NCBI GenBank assembly: GCA_934122215.1
Contig: CAKOWF010000025.1
Coordinates: 1 to 15,297, forward strand
Length of the DNA stretch: 15,297 nucleotides
Origin: an uncultured Bacilli bacterium
GTDB lineage: Bacteria; Bacillota_I; Bacilli_A; RF39; UBA660
Reading direction: 5' to 3'
Of this stretch, positions 1-7,461 are shown in pieces (the first letter of the stretch is position 1; each line of letters opens with the position of its first letter). Made by a program: the position numbers and the translations under genes. The notes under the pieces were generated by a model, which saw nothing but the letters and a program-made list of their open reading frames with translations, was not told the origin of the DNA and ran no database searches.

Positions 1-78
1 TTATTTACTTAAAATATAAAATATTAAAAGTAATAGGAGTAAAATGATAACATAAAGTTTTTGTTCTCTATGATTCAT
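1..78 (-). CDS. 25-aa single-pass membrane peptide
   Basis: Reading the minus strand from 78 gives ATG, 25 codons and TAA ending at base 1. The N-terminus is short and polar (MNHREQK), followed by an almost unbroken hydrophobic stretch (residues 8-23, mostly Leu/Ile/Val/Tyr/Phe) and a terminal Ser-Lys. That is one complete transmembrane helix with nothing else. The start is convincing: GAGGTGG lies at 90-84, five bases before ATG, the same kind of site as in front of the gene at 10155. I do not recognise the peptide. Small membrane regulators and type I toxins look like this, but so do random hydrophobic ORFs in AT-rich DNA, and nothing here assigns a function. Confidence 0.5.
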   Translation of the reverse strand: MNHREQKLYVIILLLLLLIFYILSK

Positions 79-125
79 AACTACCACCTCACTTTCTAAA
101 AAAAGTAAGGAATATACTAACGCAT

Positions 126-154
126 TAAATATGCTCTCATATATATCGTATCAA
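126..154 (-). promoter_or_regulatory. possible promoter of the 25-aa peptide gene
   Basis: On the minus strand TTGATA (154-149) is followed after 17 bases by TATTTA (131-126). The -35 box is good (5/6) and the -10 is poor. It would give a leader of about 40 bases in front of the small ORF. Weak call in AT-rich DNA. Confidence 0.25.
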
Positions 155-209
155 GTTTTAAAAAAATACCTGAATTTAATAAAATTTTTTTAATTATACA
201 TAAAATTAT

Positions 210-229
210 AAGGCATTAGTGCCTTTTTT
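210..229 (+). terminator. terminator-like hairpin upstream of the glycan operon
   Basis: AAGGCA (210-215) pairs with TGCCTT (220-225) over a TTAG loop, and T's continue to 229. On the plus strand this has the form of an intrinsic terminator, yet no plus-strand gene precedes it in the window. It may insulate the operon from upstream transcription, end an unseen plus-strand RNA, or be part of a leader. On the minus strand the downstream T-tract is poor. Confidence 0.5.
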
Positions 230-239
230 ATCTTTTATA

Positions 240-248
240 TGATATAAT
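240..248 (+). promoter_or_regulatory. extended -10 promoter of the glycan operon
   Basis: TGATATAAT (240-248) is a perfect TATAAT with the TG extension. The -35 position (220-225, TGCCTT) is poor and overlaps the hairpin arm, as is usual for extended -10 promoters. Transcription would start near 255 and give a leader of about 25 bases containing AGGAGGAG (269-276), directly before the ATG at 281. The same TGATATAAT sequence recurs at 13465. Confidence 0.65.
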
Positions 249-280
249 TATTTAAGTGATAATTCGCTAGGAGGAGTAAT

Positions 281-1027
281 ATGAAAAAAAATATAGATAA
301 TGACTTAGCAATCATCGTAAAAGATATGAGTAAAAGTTTTAAAATCTACTATGATAAACCAAATACTTTAAAAGAAAGATTACTTTTTTGGAAACGTAAT
401 GATACAGAAATAAGACCTATTTTAAAAGATATAAATTTAGAAATAAGAAAAGGAGAAACTGTAGCATTAATAGGAACAAATGGTAGTGGTAAATCAACAT
501 TATTAAAATTGATGACAAAAATCATTTATCCAAATAAAGGATATATAAAAACTAATGGTAAATTAACATCTTTACTAGAATTAGGTGCAGGATTCCATCC
601 TGATTTTACAGGTAGAGAAAATATCTATTTTAATGCTTCTATCTTTGGATTAACAAAAAAAGAAATAGATAATAGATTAAATGATATTATTGAATTTTCC
701 GAATTAGGTGAATTTATAGATAATCCAGTTCGTACATATTCTTCTGGTATGTATATGAGACTTGCTTTTTCAGTAGCAATCAATGTAGATGCTGAAATAT
801 TATTAATAGATGAAATTCTTGCTGTAGGGGATCAACATTTTCAAGAAAAATGTTTCAATAAATTGCAAGAATTAAAAAAATCGGGAAAAACAATTGTAAT
901 TGTTACACATGATATGGGTGCTGTAAAAAATTTATGTGATAGAGCAGTATGGATTTATGAAGGAAAAGTAAAAATGGATGGAAATTCATCAAAAGTTGTA
1001 GATGAATATTTAAAAATTTGTGGGTAG
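281..1027 (+). CDS. ABC transporter ATPase for surface polysaccharide/teichoic acid export (Wzt/TagH type)
   Basis: Nucleotide-binding subunit that would power export of a lipid-linked glycan through the permease encoded next. In the 248-aa protein I see Walker A GTNGSGKST (65-73), the family-specific stretch LLELGAGFHPDFTGREN (98-114), signature YSSGM (153-157), Walker B ILLIDE with catalytic Glu178, and the switch His210. The LGAGFHPDFTGREN stretch and YSSGM signature are typical of the polysaccharide/polyol-phosphate exporter ATPases (COG1134). The protein ends right after the nucleotide-binding domain, so it lacks the C-terminal carbohydrate-binding domain of Wzt proteins that select a finished O-antigen. 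A short, TagH-core-like mode is inferred. The start has a strong AGGAGGAG site, and the stop TAG lies inside the ribosome site of the permease. First gene of the operon. Confidence 0.9.
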   Translation: MKKNIDNDLAIIVKDMSKSFKIYYDKPNTLKERLLFWKRNDTEIRPILKDINLEIRKGETVALIGTNGSGKSTLLKLMTKIIYPNKGYIKTNGKLTSLLELGAGFHPDFTGRENIYFNASIFGLTKKEIDNRLNDIIEFSELGEFIDNPVRTYSSGMYMRLAFSVAINVDAEILLIDEILAVGDQHFQEKCFNKLQELKKSGKTIVIVTHDMGAVKNLCDRAVWIYEGKVKMDGNSSKVVDEYLKICG

Positions 1028-1030
1028 GTG
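1026..1030 (+). promoter_or_regulatory. ribosome site deciding the permease start
   Basis: AGGTG begins inside the TAG stop of the ATPase gene and lies six bases before the ATG at 1037. The in-frame GTG at 1028 lies inside this site and has none of its own, so 1037 is preferred. Stop and ribosome site overlap, which suggests translational coupling. Confidence 0.6.
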
Positions 1031-1036
1031 TTTAAA

Positions 1037-1813
1037 ATGAGTTTATTTAAAGAATTATATCAATATAGGGAACTGCTAAAAACAAATGTAAAAAAAGAAA
1101 TAAGAGGGAAATATAAAGGATCTTTTTTGGGAGTGTTATGGAGTTTTGTAAATCCATTATTAATGGTTTTAGTATATGCCATAGTATTTCCATACATAAT
1201 GAGATTTCAAGAAGATAATTATTTAATTTTCCTTATAGTAGCAATTATTCCATGGAATTTTTTTACAACAGTTATAGCTCAAGGTTCAATTACTGTTAGA
1301 ACAAATGGAAATATTATTAAAAAAGTATATTTTCCTAGAGAAATTTTACCAATATCAGTGGTATTAAGTGGATTAATCAATTTTTTAATATCATGTATTA
1401 TTATATTTATATTTCTAATAGGTAGCGGAATAGGTTTATCATGGTATTTATTATTACTACCTGTTATAGCTATCATAGAATTTATGTTATCTTTAGGAAT
1501 AGTATTTGCTGTAAGTTCAATAAACATATATGTTAGAGATTTAGAATATATAGTTAACTTTATTATTTCTTTATTATTTTATGCAACTCCAGTACTATAC
1601 AATATCAATATGTTCAATGGTAGTTGGATTTCAAAATTATTACTTCTAAATCCAATGACACATATAATAAATGCATATAGGGATATTATGTATTATCAAC
1701 AATTACCGAATATGAAAAACTTAGGGGTAGTTGCTTTAGTAAGTTTTGTAATCTTGGTAATTGGATATAAAATATTTAAGAAATTAGAAAAAGGATTTGC
1801 TGAGGAAGTATAA
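1037..1813 (+). CDS. ABC-2 type polysaccharide export permease (TagG/Wzm type)
   Basis: Membrane subunit that forms the glycan channel with the ATPase just upstream. The 258-aa protein has the usual family length and about six transmembrane segments (roughly 36-52, 62-80, 108-130, 136-160, 170-188, 229-245). Family hallmarks are the amphipathic N-terminus ending in KYKGSFLGVLW (25-35) with NPLL (39-42), KKVYFPREILPI (95-106), VRDLEY (166-171), YATPVLY (182-188) and NPMTHII..YRD (205-216). These match the ABC-2 permeases of COG1682 that export teichoic acid, O-antigen or capsule. I start at ATG 1037 rather than the GTG three codons earlier because of the ribosome site at 1026-1030. The exported glycan cannot be named from the sequence. 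Confidence 0.88.
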   Translation: MSLFKELYQYRELLKTNVKKEIRGKYKGSFLGVLWSFVNPLLMVLVYAIVFPYIMRFQEDNYLIFLIVAIIPWNFFTTVIAQGSITVRTNGNIIKKVYFPREILPISVVLSGLINFLISCIIIFIFLIGSGIGLSWYLLLLPVIAIIEFMLSLGIVFAVSSINIYVRDLEYIVNFIISLLFYATPVLYNINMFNGSWISKLLLLNPMTHIINAYRDIMYYQQLPNMKNLGVVALVSFVILVIGYKIFKKLEKGFAEEV

Positions 1814-1816
1814 AAT

Positions 1817-2902
1817 ATGAATAAAAAAACACTAACTGAATTATATAACAAAAAAAATAATAGCTTTACAATAATGAGCATTATATGTTCACTATTAATT
1901 ATTTTTTATCATTGTTATCCATTATTTTATGGTCCAAATTCAAAGACTGATATTTTTACTAGATTTTGTGGAAGTGAAACTTTAGGTGGAGTTATTGTAG
2001 CGATGTTCTTCGTTGTATCAGGATTTATGATAACAACAAGTATAAAAAATAGCCAAAATATACTTCAATACCTAAAAAAAAGGATAAAGAAAATTTTCCC
2101 ACCACTAATTTTTTGCTTAATTATTTGTGCATGCGTAATATGCCCTATAGTATCAGAAATACCAAAATTTACTTTTTTAAAAACACCATCATTATACTTA
2201 AGTTATATTATAGATAATACTTTTTTAATAAAAAATACGGTTTATAGAATAGCGGATGTATTTTCTTCTGTTCCATATGTAGGAGCAATAAATGGATCAA
2301 TATGGACACTAAAACACCAATTTTTTATGTATATTTTGATGATACCAATATATTTAATATTTATAAAAAAAGAAAACAAAAAAGAAAATTACAAGTATTT
2401 ATGTCTTTTATTATTAACCATAACAATGATAACTTATACAGGATATTATGATAAAATAATAAATTGGCTAGTAAAAACATTAGGTTTTATTGGAATATTT
2501 GCAGAATCAAAACAATTAATTCGCCTTATATATTACTTTTGTATAGGGGTATTTATGAATTTATATAGTGATAAAATTGAATACTCAAAAGAAAGTATTA
2601 TTATTGCTTTCTTAATTTCAATATTAACATTTCCAACAAAAATATTCACTTATATTAGTTTAATAATTATTCCATATTTAACACTTTATATAGGATCAAT
2701 CAAAAGTAATCTTAAAGTTAAAGATTATTCATACCAAATATTTATATGGGGATTTCCTATTGGACAGGTAATAATGCATTACTTAAATGGAAAAATTAAT
2801 TTTCCTACATATGTCTTTTTATCGCTTAGTATAACATTTGTTATTTCAATTATTTCATATTATCTTACAGAACAATTATTATCAAGGAGGAAACAAATTT
2901 GA
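1817..2902 (+). CDS. membrane acyltransferase, acyltransferase-3 family (OafA/WecH-like)
   Basis: A 361-aa polytopic membrane protein that probably adds an acyl group, often acetyl, to a surface sugar. Family marks are a His in the first membrane segment (IIFYHCYP, His32), FFVVSGF (64-70, matching the usual FFxLSGF), the basic RIKKIFPP (89-96, matching RRxxRxxP) and GSIWTLKHQFFMY (160-172, matching the WSLxxExxFY region). About ten hydrophobic segments follow one another to the end, and the length is normal for the family. GAGGAAG (1802-1808) precedes the ATG by eight bases, three bases after the permease stop. The gene ends in TGA overlapping the TTG start of the next gene. Its place between exporter and glycosyltransferases suggests it modifies the same glycan; donor and acceptor are unknown. 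Confidence 0.82.
   Translation: MNKKTLTELYNKKNNSFTIMSIICSLLIIFYHCYPLFYGPNSKTDIFTRFCGSETLGGVIVAMFFVVSGFMITTSIKNSQNILQYLKKRIKKIFPPLIFCLIICACVICPIVSEIPKFTFLKTPSLYLSYIIDNTFLIKNTVYRIADVFSSVPYVGAINGSIWTLKHQFFMYILMIPIYLIFIKKENKKENYKYLCLLLLTITMITYTGYYDKIINWLVKTLGFIGIFAESKQLIRLIYYFCIGVFMNLYSDKIEYSKESIIIAFLISILTFPTKIFTYISLIIIPYLTLYIGSIKSNLKVKDYSYQIFIWGFPIGQVIMHYLNGKINFPTYVFLSLSITFVISIISYYLTEQLLSRRKQI
2884..2890 (+). promoter_or_regulatory. ribosome site supporting a TTG start
   Basis: AAGGAGG lies eight bases before TTG 2899, inside the end of the acyltransferase gene. No ATG lies within range, so this site fixes the non-ATG start and the four-base TTGA overlap. Confidence 0.7.
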
Positions 2903-3732
2903 TAGCATTCATAATATTACATTATAAAAATATAAAAGATACACTGGAATGTATAGAATCTATATTAAAACAAGAAACTGATAAAAAGGTAAAAATAATA
3001 GTTGTAGATAATAATACATTAAATGAAAAAGATGAACAAAAATTAAAAAAATATAATATTGATCTAATAAAATTAGAAGAAAATAAAGGATTTGCTAAAG
3101 CAAATAACATAGGATGTAAATTTGCTATAAAAAATTATAAACCAGATTATTTGATTGTAAGTAATAATGATATTATAATAAGACAAAAGGAATTTATAGA
3201 AAAGATATATAATGAAGAAAAATTTGATATTTTAGGACCTATGATACTAACAAAACATGGTCAATCAGTAAATCCTTTCCCAGTATACAAAAACATTGAT
3301 GAAGTAGAAAAACAAATAAAAAAGACAAAAAAATTAATAAAAATATATCAAAGTATTATATTAAGAAATATGCTTAAAATATATATTAAGGTAAAAAAAA
3401 TATTTAAAGGGGAAAAATTAGTTACTAATGGTTTAAAAAGAGAATACAATGTAGCTTTGCATGGATGCTTTTTAATATTTTCAAAACGATATTACAAAAA
3501 ATATAAAGATATATTTTTTAATGAAACTTTCTTATATCATGAAGAGGAATTTATATATCAAAGAATAGTAAAAGACAAATTAATATCAATTTATGATCCT
3601 AAATTAAAAGTATTTCACAAAGAGGGAGCCTCTTTAAATAGCACAATAAAAGAAGAATATCCTAAATTAATATTTAAAAATAAAGAGATTTTAAAATCTT
3701 TAGAATTATTAGAAAAAGAAATGAGGAAGTGA
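2899..3732 (+). CDS. GT2 family glycosyltransferase (rhamnosyltransferase-like)
   Basis: A 277-aa single-domain GT-A transferase predicted to add one sugar from a nucleotide donor to the growing lipid-linked glycan at the inner membrane face. Motifs in order are AFIILHYKN (3-11), VVDNN (35-39), ENKGFAKANN (61-70), SNND (88-91) at the DxD position, GCFLIF (189-194), HEEEF (214-218) in the place of the catalytic ED box, and FHKEGAS (239-245), whose His is the late metal/diphosphate contact. This pattern is typical of the WbbL/rhamnosyltransferase-type GT2 group, but the donor sugar is not proven. It starts at TTG and overlaps the acyltransferase stop by four bases (TTGA), which favours coupled translation. 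Its N-terminal motifs resemble the first domain of the next gene, so the two may be old paralogues. Confidence 0.85.
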   Translation: MIAFIILHYKNIKDTLECIESILKQETDKKVKIIVVDNNTLNEKDEQKLKKYNIDLIKLEENKGFAKANNIGCKFAIKNYKPDYLIVSNNDIIIRQKEFIEKIYNEEKFDILGPMILTKHGQSVNPFPVYKNIDEVEKQIKKTKKLIKIYQSIILRNMLKIYIKVKKIFKGEKLVTNGLKREYNVALHGCFLIFSKRYYKKYKDIFFNETFLYHEEEFIYQRIVKDKLISIYDPKLKVFHKEGASLNSTIKEEYPKLIFKNKEILKSLELLEKEMRK

Positions 3733-3736
3733 TTTT

Positions 3737-5437
3737 ATGAAATTTGATGTAGTATTTGTTACATATAATTCAACAAAATGGTTACAGCAAAATATGAATA
3801 GTATATTAAAATCAGATTATAATCTAAAAAATATCTCACTATATTATGTTGATAACAATTCAAAAGATGAAACAGTAAATATACTAAAAGAATATGAAAA
3901 AAAATATTCAAAGAAGTTTAATGAAATAAAAATTATAGAAAGCAAAACCAATTTAGGGTTTGGTAGAGGAAACAATAAAGGTGCATTACTTGGTAAATCA
4001 GATTATATTTTTTTCTTAAATATTGATACTGAAATAGAACCAGATACGTTTAAAAAACTAGAAAAAGAAATCAAAGAAAATAAAGAAAAAATTGGTATTT
4101 GGGAATTAAGACAAAAACCATATGAACATCCAAAATATTATGACCCAGTAACTGGTTATACAACTTGGTCAAGTGGAGCTTGCTTTGTAATGCCAAGAGA
4201 AGTTTTTAATAAAACAAAAGGTTTTGATAAACATTTATTTATGTACTGTGAAGATGTAGAACTAAGTTGGCATACAAGACAATTAGGATATAAAATTAAA
4301 TATTTATATGATATATCAATTACCCATTACTCATATGCAGAACCAAATCAATTTAAAGAAAATCAATTCATATTTGCCTATGTAAATAATTTATATTTAA
4401 GAGCTAAATATGGAAATTTAAAAAAATATTTAAAAGGACATTTATTATGTTTAAAATCTTTAAGATACAATTTAGCGTACACACATGTAAGTAATAAACA
4501 ATATAAGCCAATTAGAAAAAGAATAGCAAAAGAATATTTTAAAGTTATATTTAAATCAATACCAGCTAGAATATTCAAACATACTCATAATAATAAAGAG
4601 TTTAATCCACAATTTATTAATGATTTAGATTACGAAATTACTAGATTAGGATCATTTTATACTATTGATGAAACATTAAAAAGTAATTCACTAGTAAGTA
4701 TTATTGTAAGAACTTGTGGTAGACCAAATTATTTACGTGAAGCATTAATATCTTTAAGAAATCAAAGTTATAAAAACATTGAAATCGTTATTATAGAAGA
4801 TGGTAAAAATATATCAGAACAAATGATAAAAAAAGAATTTAGTGATTTAAATATCAAATATAAAGCAACAGGTAAAAAACTAGAAAGAAGCGTATGTGGT
4901 AATATAGGATTAAAAATGGCAACAGGAAAGTATCTAAATTTTCTAGATGATGATGATGTATTTTATCCAGAACATGTAGAAGTACTATTAAAGGAAATGG
5001 AAAAAAATAATGCTGATATTGTATATTCAACAGGGTTAGAAACTGCAACAAATATAATTTCTAAAGATCCATACATTTATGATATAAAAACAAAAATTGT
5101 AAGACATTTCGGAAAATTTAGTCGACTAAGATTATATGAAAATAATATAACACCAATACAATGTGTTATGTTTAAAAAAGAAGTATTTGAAAATTGTGGC
5201 GGACTTGATGAAAATATAACTGCCTTAGAAGATTGGGATTTATGGATAAGATTTTCATTAAAATATAACTTCCATTATATAGAAAAAACTACATCTGTAT
5301 ATAGAGTCCCATTTAATAATGAAATTTCAAGTGAACGACAAAAATTTCTAAATAGTGCCTTAGATTATGTAATAAGTAAATATGATAACAATAAAATTTC
5401 AGTCAATTTAGCGGACATATTTTGGAAAAACAAATAG
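3737..5437 (+). CDS. two-domain GT2 glycosyltransferase
   Basis: A 566-aa protein with two complete GT-A domains in one chain, suggesting two sequential transfers. Domain 1 (about 1-290) has VTYNS (8-12), VDNNS (38-42), TNLGFGRGNN (71-80), LNIDTEIEP (94-102) as the DxD region and FMYCEDVELSWH (168-179) with the catalytic Glu-Asp pair; this is the same rhamnosyltransferase-like type as the preceding gene. Domain 2 (about 317-566) is of another GT2 type with VSIIVRTCGRP (320-330), IIEDG (352-356), NFLDDDDVF (401-409) and LEDWDLWIR (497-505). Both domains keep their acidic metal-binding residues, so neither looks dead. ATG 3737 follows a GAGGAAGTG site at 3723-3731. The 3' end overlaps the ribosome site of the next gene. 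Donor sugars are unknown. Confidence 0.87.
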   Translation: MKFDVVFVTYNSTKWLQQNMNSILKSDYNLKNISLYYVDNNSKDETVNILKEYEKKYSKKFNEIKIIESKTNLGFGRGNNKGALLGKSDYIFFLNIDTEIEPDTFKKLEKEIKENKEKIGIWELRQKPYEHPKYYDPVTGYTTWSSGACFVMPREVFNKTKGFDKHLFMYCEDVELSWHTRQLGYKIKYLYDISITHYSYAEPNQFKENQFIFAYVNNLYLRAKYGNLKKYLKGHLLCLKSLRYNLAYTHVSNKQYKPIRKRIAKEYFKVIFKSIPARIFKHTHNNKEFNPQFINDLDYEITRLGSFYTIDETLKSNSLVSIIVRTCGRPNYLREALISLRNQSYKNIEIVIIEDGKNISEQMIKKEFSDLNIKYKATGKKLERSVCGNIGLKMATGKYLNFLDDDDVFYPEHVEVLLKEMEKNNADIVYSTGLETATNIISKDPYIYDIKTKIVRHFGKFSRLRLYENNITPIQCVMFKKEVFENCGGLDENITALEDWDLWIRFSLKYNFHYIEKTTSVYRVPFNNEISSERQKFLNSALDYVISKYDNNKISVNLADIFWKNK

Positions 5438-5440
5438 GTG
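5436..5440 (+). promoter_or_regulatory. ribosome site deciding the start of the third glycosyltransferase
   Basis: AGGTG overlaps the TAG stop of the previous gene and stands five bases before ATG 5446. The in-frame TTG at 5422 has no ribosome site, so 5446 is the likely start. The same stop-in-ribosome-site arrangement occurs at 1025-1030. Confidence 0.6.
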
Positions 5441-5445
5441 TTAGA

Positions 5446-7356
5446 ATGAAAAAAAAACTATCTGTAATAATGCCAGTATATAATGCAGAAAAATATCTAG
5501 ATAAAAGTATTCAGTCAATTATAAACCAAACATACAAAAATATAGAATTAATAATGATTGATGATTATTCAAATGATAATTCTATAAAAATTATGGAAAA
5601 ATATTTAAGTGATAACATAATTCTAATAAAAAATTTAAAAAATAGTGGGGCTGGATATTCTAGAAATGAAGGATTAAAAATTTGTACTGGCGAATACATT
5701 GGATACATAGATGCTGATGATTATATAGAACCAGACTACTATGAAAAAATGATAAATCAAATGGAAAAGGAAAACTCAGATATTGTTGTTTGTGATATTT
5801 TTGTAAAATATGAAAATAATAATGGTATTAATCAAAGAACAGTAGCATGTGAAGGAAAAATAGAAAAATACAATTTTTTAAATAATGGCTTATCAGCAAG
5901 TCCATGTAATAAAATTTTTAAAAGAAAAGATATAATAAAATATCCTTTTCCAGAAGGAATAATGAATGAAGATGTTTCAACTATTATTCCTATCATGATA
6001 AAATCAACTAAAATATCGTATAATGAAGATGTATATTATAACTATATACAAAGAAAAACTTCAGTGCAAAACTCTAGTTTAAATGAATCGAGAATGGAAA
6101 TATTTAAGGCATTAGATATATTAGAACAAAGAATTCCTATAAATTCAAAAACAAAAAAATATTGGGATGCAATAATATTCAATCAATTATTAATGTTTTA
6201 CATATATGTAATACCACAAGAAAAAAATTTTTTGAAAAGAAAAAAATATTTAAAAAAATTTAATATATTAAGTAAAAAATACAATTTATGTCAAAATGAA
6301 AATTGGAATTTATTTTTAAACTCAAAAGGAAAAAAACATAGAATTTACTATAAATTGTTATTAAAATTAAATTGTATGAGATTATATTTGTTATCTGATA
6401 TACTAATAGAAATATATCATTTATATAATAATAAAATAAAAAAATCAGTAATAAAAAAATATATAACTATAGATGATATAGAAAAACAAGCTAAGCGTCA
6501 ACAAAAACTAAAAAAAGTAAAATATAAAATATCAGTTGTAGTACCTAATTATAATTATGAAAAATTTTTATTACAAAGATTGTATAGTATACTATATCAA
6601 ACAACTAAGATAGATGAAATAATTATTTTAGATGATGTTTCAACGGATAATAGTAGAATATTAATTGATAAAATATATGACAAAACAAAAAAATATATTA
6701 ATATTAAAAAAATATATAATGAAACAAATAGTGGGTCTGCATTTAAACAATGGGAAAAAGGATTTAATCTTTCTAAAGGTGACTATGTCTGGATAGCTGA
6801 AGCTGATGATTATTCAGAAAAAAAATTTTTAAAAACAGTAACAAAACCATTAAAAAAATATGATGATATAAAAATATCTTACGTAGATACAGCATTCATA
6901 GATAAAGATGGTTATGTAATTATGCGCTCTATTAAACCAGAAATAGATATATTAAAAACAGGACATTGGGATAAGAATTTTATAAATGAAGGAATAAATG
7001 AGATAAATGATTATGCATATTTAAATTGCACTATAGCAAATGTATCATCAGTTTTATTTAAAAATGATAACTATTCATCTTTCTTTAAGGAATCAGGAAA
7101 ATTTAAACAAGCTGGAGACTGGCTATTCTATGTAAATGTAATGAATCAAGGTAAAATAGCATACAGCAATAAACCTATAAATTATTATCGCATTCATGGT
7201 GATAATGTAACATCAGTTACTAAAAAACAGTCCCACTTTGATGAAATAATAAAAATACATGATAAAATATCTAAAATTATTAAATTAAACAATAAACAAA
7301 AGAAAAATATAAATGAAAGATATAAATTTTTAAAAAGGGTATGGAACATAAAATAA
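5446..7356 (+). CDS. two-domain GT2 glycosyltransferase
   Basis: A 636-aa protein with two GT-A domains. Domain 1 (about 3-210) reads VIMPVYNAEKYL (7-18), INQTYKNIELIMIDDYSNDNS (26-46 region), and DADDY (89-93) for metal and nucleotide sugar; NEDVS (174-178) takes the place of the ED box. A Lys/Tyr-rich helical linker (about 215-355) follows. Domain 2 (about 360-600) has VVVPNYNYEKFL (364-375), LDDVSTDNS (395-403), EADDY (452-456), AGDWLFYV near 568-575 and YYRIHGDNVTS after it. These are ordinary active-looking GT2 motifs. With its two neighbours it brings five GT2 domains to the locus, consistent with a repeat unit of several sugars. Last gene of the operon; a strong hairpin overlaps its stop codon. 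Confidence 0.87.
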   Translation: MKKKLSVIMPVYNAEKYLDKSIQSIINQTYKNIELIMIDDYSNDNSIKIMEKYLSDNIILIKNLKNSGAGYSRNEGLKICTGEYIGYIDADDYIEPDYYEKMINQMEKENSDIVVCDIFVKYENNNGINQRTVACEGKIEKYNFLNNGLSASPCNKIFKRKDIIKYPFPEGIMNEDVSTIIPIMIKSTKISYNEDVYYNYIQRKTSVQNSSLNESRMEIFKALDILEQRIPINSKTKKYWDAIIFNQLLMFYIYVIPQEKNFLKRKKYLKKFNILSKKYNLCQNENWNLFLNSKGKKHRIYYKLLLKLNCMRLYLLSDILIEIYHLYNNKIKKSVIKKYITIDDIEKQAKRQQKLKKVKYKISVVVPNYNYEKFLLQRLYSILYQTTKIDEIIILDDVSTDNSRILIDKIYDKTKKYINIKKIYNETNSGSAFKQWEKGFNLSKGDYVWIAEADDYSEKKFLKTVTKPLKKYDDIKISYVDTAFIDKDGYVIMRSIKPEIDILKTGHWDKNFINEGINEINDYAYLNCTIANVSSVLFKNDNYSSFFKESGKFKQAGDWLFYVNVMNQGKIAYSNKPINYYRIHGDNVTSVTKKQSHFDEIIKIHDKISKIIKLNNKQKKNINERYKFLKRVWNIK

Positions 7357-7386
7357 ATATGGCTAATAAATTAGTCATATTTATTT
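7351..7386. terminator. long hairpin ending the glycan operon
   Basis: A 16-bp stem (7351-7366 with 7371-7386) holding a single G-T pair closes a TAAA loop and includes the TAA stop of the last glycosyltransferase. The 3' arm ends in CATATTTATTT and the downstream DNA is T-rich but has no clean T-run. It is probably an intrinsic terminator, possibly acting in both directions, or an mRNA 3'-end protector. Confidence 0.7.
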
Positions 7387-7414
7387 TATATATTAATAAT
7401 AACATAATTTTTTC

Positions 7415-7443
7415 TAGTCAATATGTTCAAAATAAGTTATAAT
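7415..7443 (+). promoter_or_regulatory. promoter of the phosphoglycerate mutase fusion operon
   Basis: TAGTCA (7415-7420), 17 bases, then a perfect TATAAT (7438-7443). Initiation would fall near 7449, giving a very short leader that begins at the AAAGGGAGTG ribosome site (7447-7456). The in-frame ATG at 7423 lies upstream of this start point, which supports ATG 7462. Confidence 0.5.
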
Positions 7444-7461
7444 GTTAAAGGGAGTGATAAT

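Noticed and set aside
1817..3732. Mycoplasma-type genetic code (TGA as Trp), suggested by the extreme AT content
   Set aside because: Two genes end in TGA at normal family length with the next gene's start at or near the stop, and conserved Trp positions use TGG.
7423..7461. Longer N-terminus for the phosphoglycerate mutase from ATG 7423
   Set aside because: It lies upstream of the predicted -10 and transcript start and lacks a ribosome site. The family starts at the MKPFVLCILDG segment, matching ATG 7462 with its AAAGGGAGTG site.
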